A stretch of DNA of 64,000 nt from Anaeromicrobium sediminis (lineage in GTDB: Bacteria; Bacillota; Clostridia; Peptostreptococcales; Thermotaleaceae), in the NCBI RefSeq assembly GCF_002270055.1, contig NZ_NIBG01000001.1:124001-188000 (forward strand), in the 5' to 3' direction. Both the position numbers and the translations under genes were made by a program. Under the pieces are notes generated by a model. It had not been told where the DNA came from and made no database searches. It was given only the letters and a program-made list of their open reading frames with translations. Below, piece by piece: positions 63,649 to 64,000 of the stretch (position 1 is the first letter of the stretch; every line of letters starts with the position of its first letter).

Positions 63649-64000
63649 AAGAAATACCTCACTTTATATAAACTTACTTATTCTTATGAGTAATAAAGTT
63701 TGTATTATACCATATTTAAATAATTAAATATTATTCCGAGTAGTTTATATATAAGAATAATATAAAATAACAAAACAGTATTTAATAATATAAAATAATC
63801 AAATTCATTACATATAACATTGAATTAAATATATAAACAATTATTAGAATAATACAACCTTTTGCTAAAACTTTAACAATCCCTTTCATCAAACTTATAC
63901 ATATACTTTCATTATTTTTCACATTTTGCGATCTGTGAAAATTCGACAGGTATCTGTCTTAAAATTCGATAAATGATTGATAATTAATTGTCAATCTTGA
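63649..64000. other. Right-edge intergenic region
   Basis: Very AT-rich, no gene. Contains a 0A-box heptamer and the inverted repeat GATTGATA / TGTCAATC near 63974-63996. Confidence 0.5.
63942..63948 (-). promoter_or_regulatory. Possible 0A box
   Basis: TTCGACA, which is TGTCGAA on the minus strand. It may belong to a gene beyond the window or to the winged-helix gene about 290 bp away. Chance cannot be excluded. Confidence 0.35.

Overview
The window is AT-rich and carries the conserved block OLE RNA - oapA - dxs - tlyA - argR - recN - spoIVB - spo0A. Together with YjcZ-like and Cys-rich spore-type peptides this points to an anaerobic, spore-forming member of the Clostridia. OLE RNA is known mainly from extremophilic and anaerobic Firmicutes, so an Alkaliphilus- or Tissierella-like host is a reasonable guess, but the sequence alone does not fix the genus.

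Region 1 (1-8778) is core chromosome. A GC-richer, noncoding stretch of about 570 nt, closed by an 8-bp end helix, is the OLE RNA. It is followed by its membrane partner OapA, then isoprenoid synthesis (dxs), an rRNA methylase (tlyA), the arginine repressor, RecN, the SpoIVB checkpoint protease and the sporulation master regulator Spo0A with a 0A box upstream.

Region 2 (8779-49054) is a 40-kb integrated element inserted exactly at the end of spo0A. The last 219 bp of spo0A occur again, base for base, at 48836-49054, so the two copies are the left and right attachment repeats. An intact tyrosine recombinase sits 134 bp inside the left end. Inside are replication or transfer genes (an FtsK-like ATPase, a RepRLX protein, a primase), regulators, two serine resolvases, a nuclease lipoprotein, an Mrr-like nuclease, an SRA-like/KAP NTPase fusion, a decayed EVE-like/HNH protein, a LAGLIDADG protein with Myb-like repeats, a repeat-HNH protein, a catalytically dead Prp-like lipoprotein, an M50 protease, a pair of overlapping genes with a CxxC-HxxC module, and many pseudogenes. 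No relaxase or VirB4-type gene was seen, so it looks like a mobilizable or decayed element. Two copies of a tRNA-Leu 3' end show that other elements, with another target, have landed inside it.

Region 3 (49055 to about 59700) begins directly after the second spo0A repeat with a second, broken recombinase of the same family and ends with a recombinase C-terminal remnant. It is best read as the ruin of an older insertion at the same site. It holds a stalk-domain protein, a broken ComEC-like metallo-beta-lactamase protein, a DEDDh exonuclease, a beta-helix protein and small unknown genes.

Region 4 (59950-64000) looks like core chromosome again: an RlaP-type nucleotidyltransferase overlapping the HD-domain CCA-adding enzyme (an RNA-end processing pair), then on the minus strand a Cys-rich peptide, a YjcZ-like peptide and a winged-helix protein. 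A possible 0A box lies close to the right edge.

Accessory regions 2 and 3 are full of in-frame stops, frameshifts and repeated fragments; regions 1 and 4 have none that I could see.
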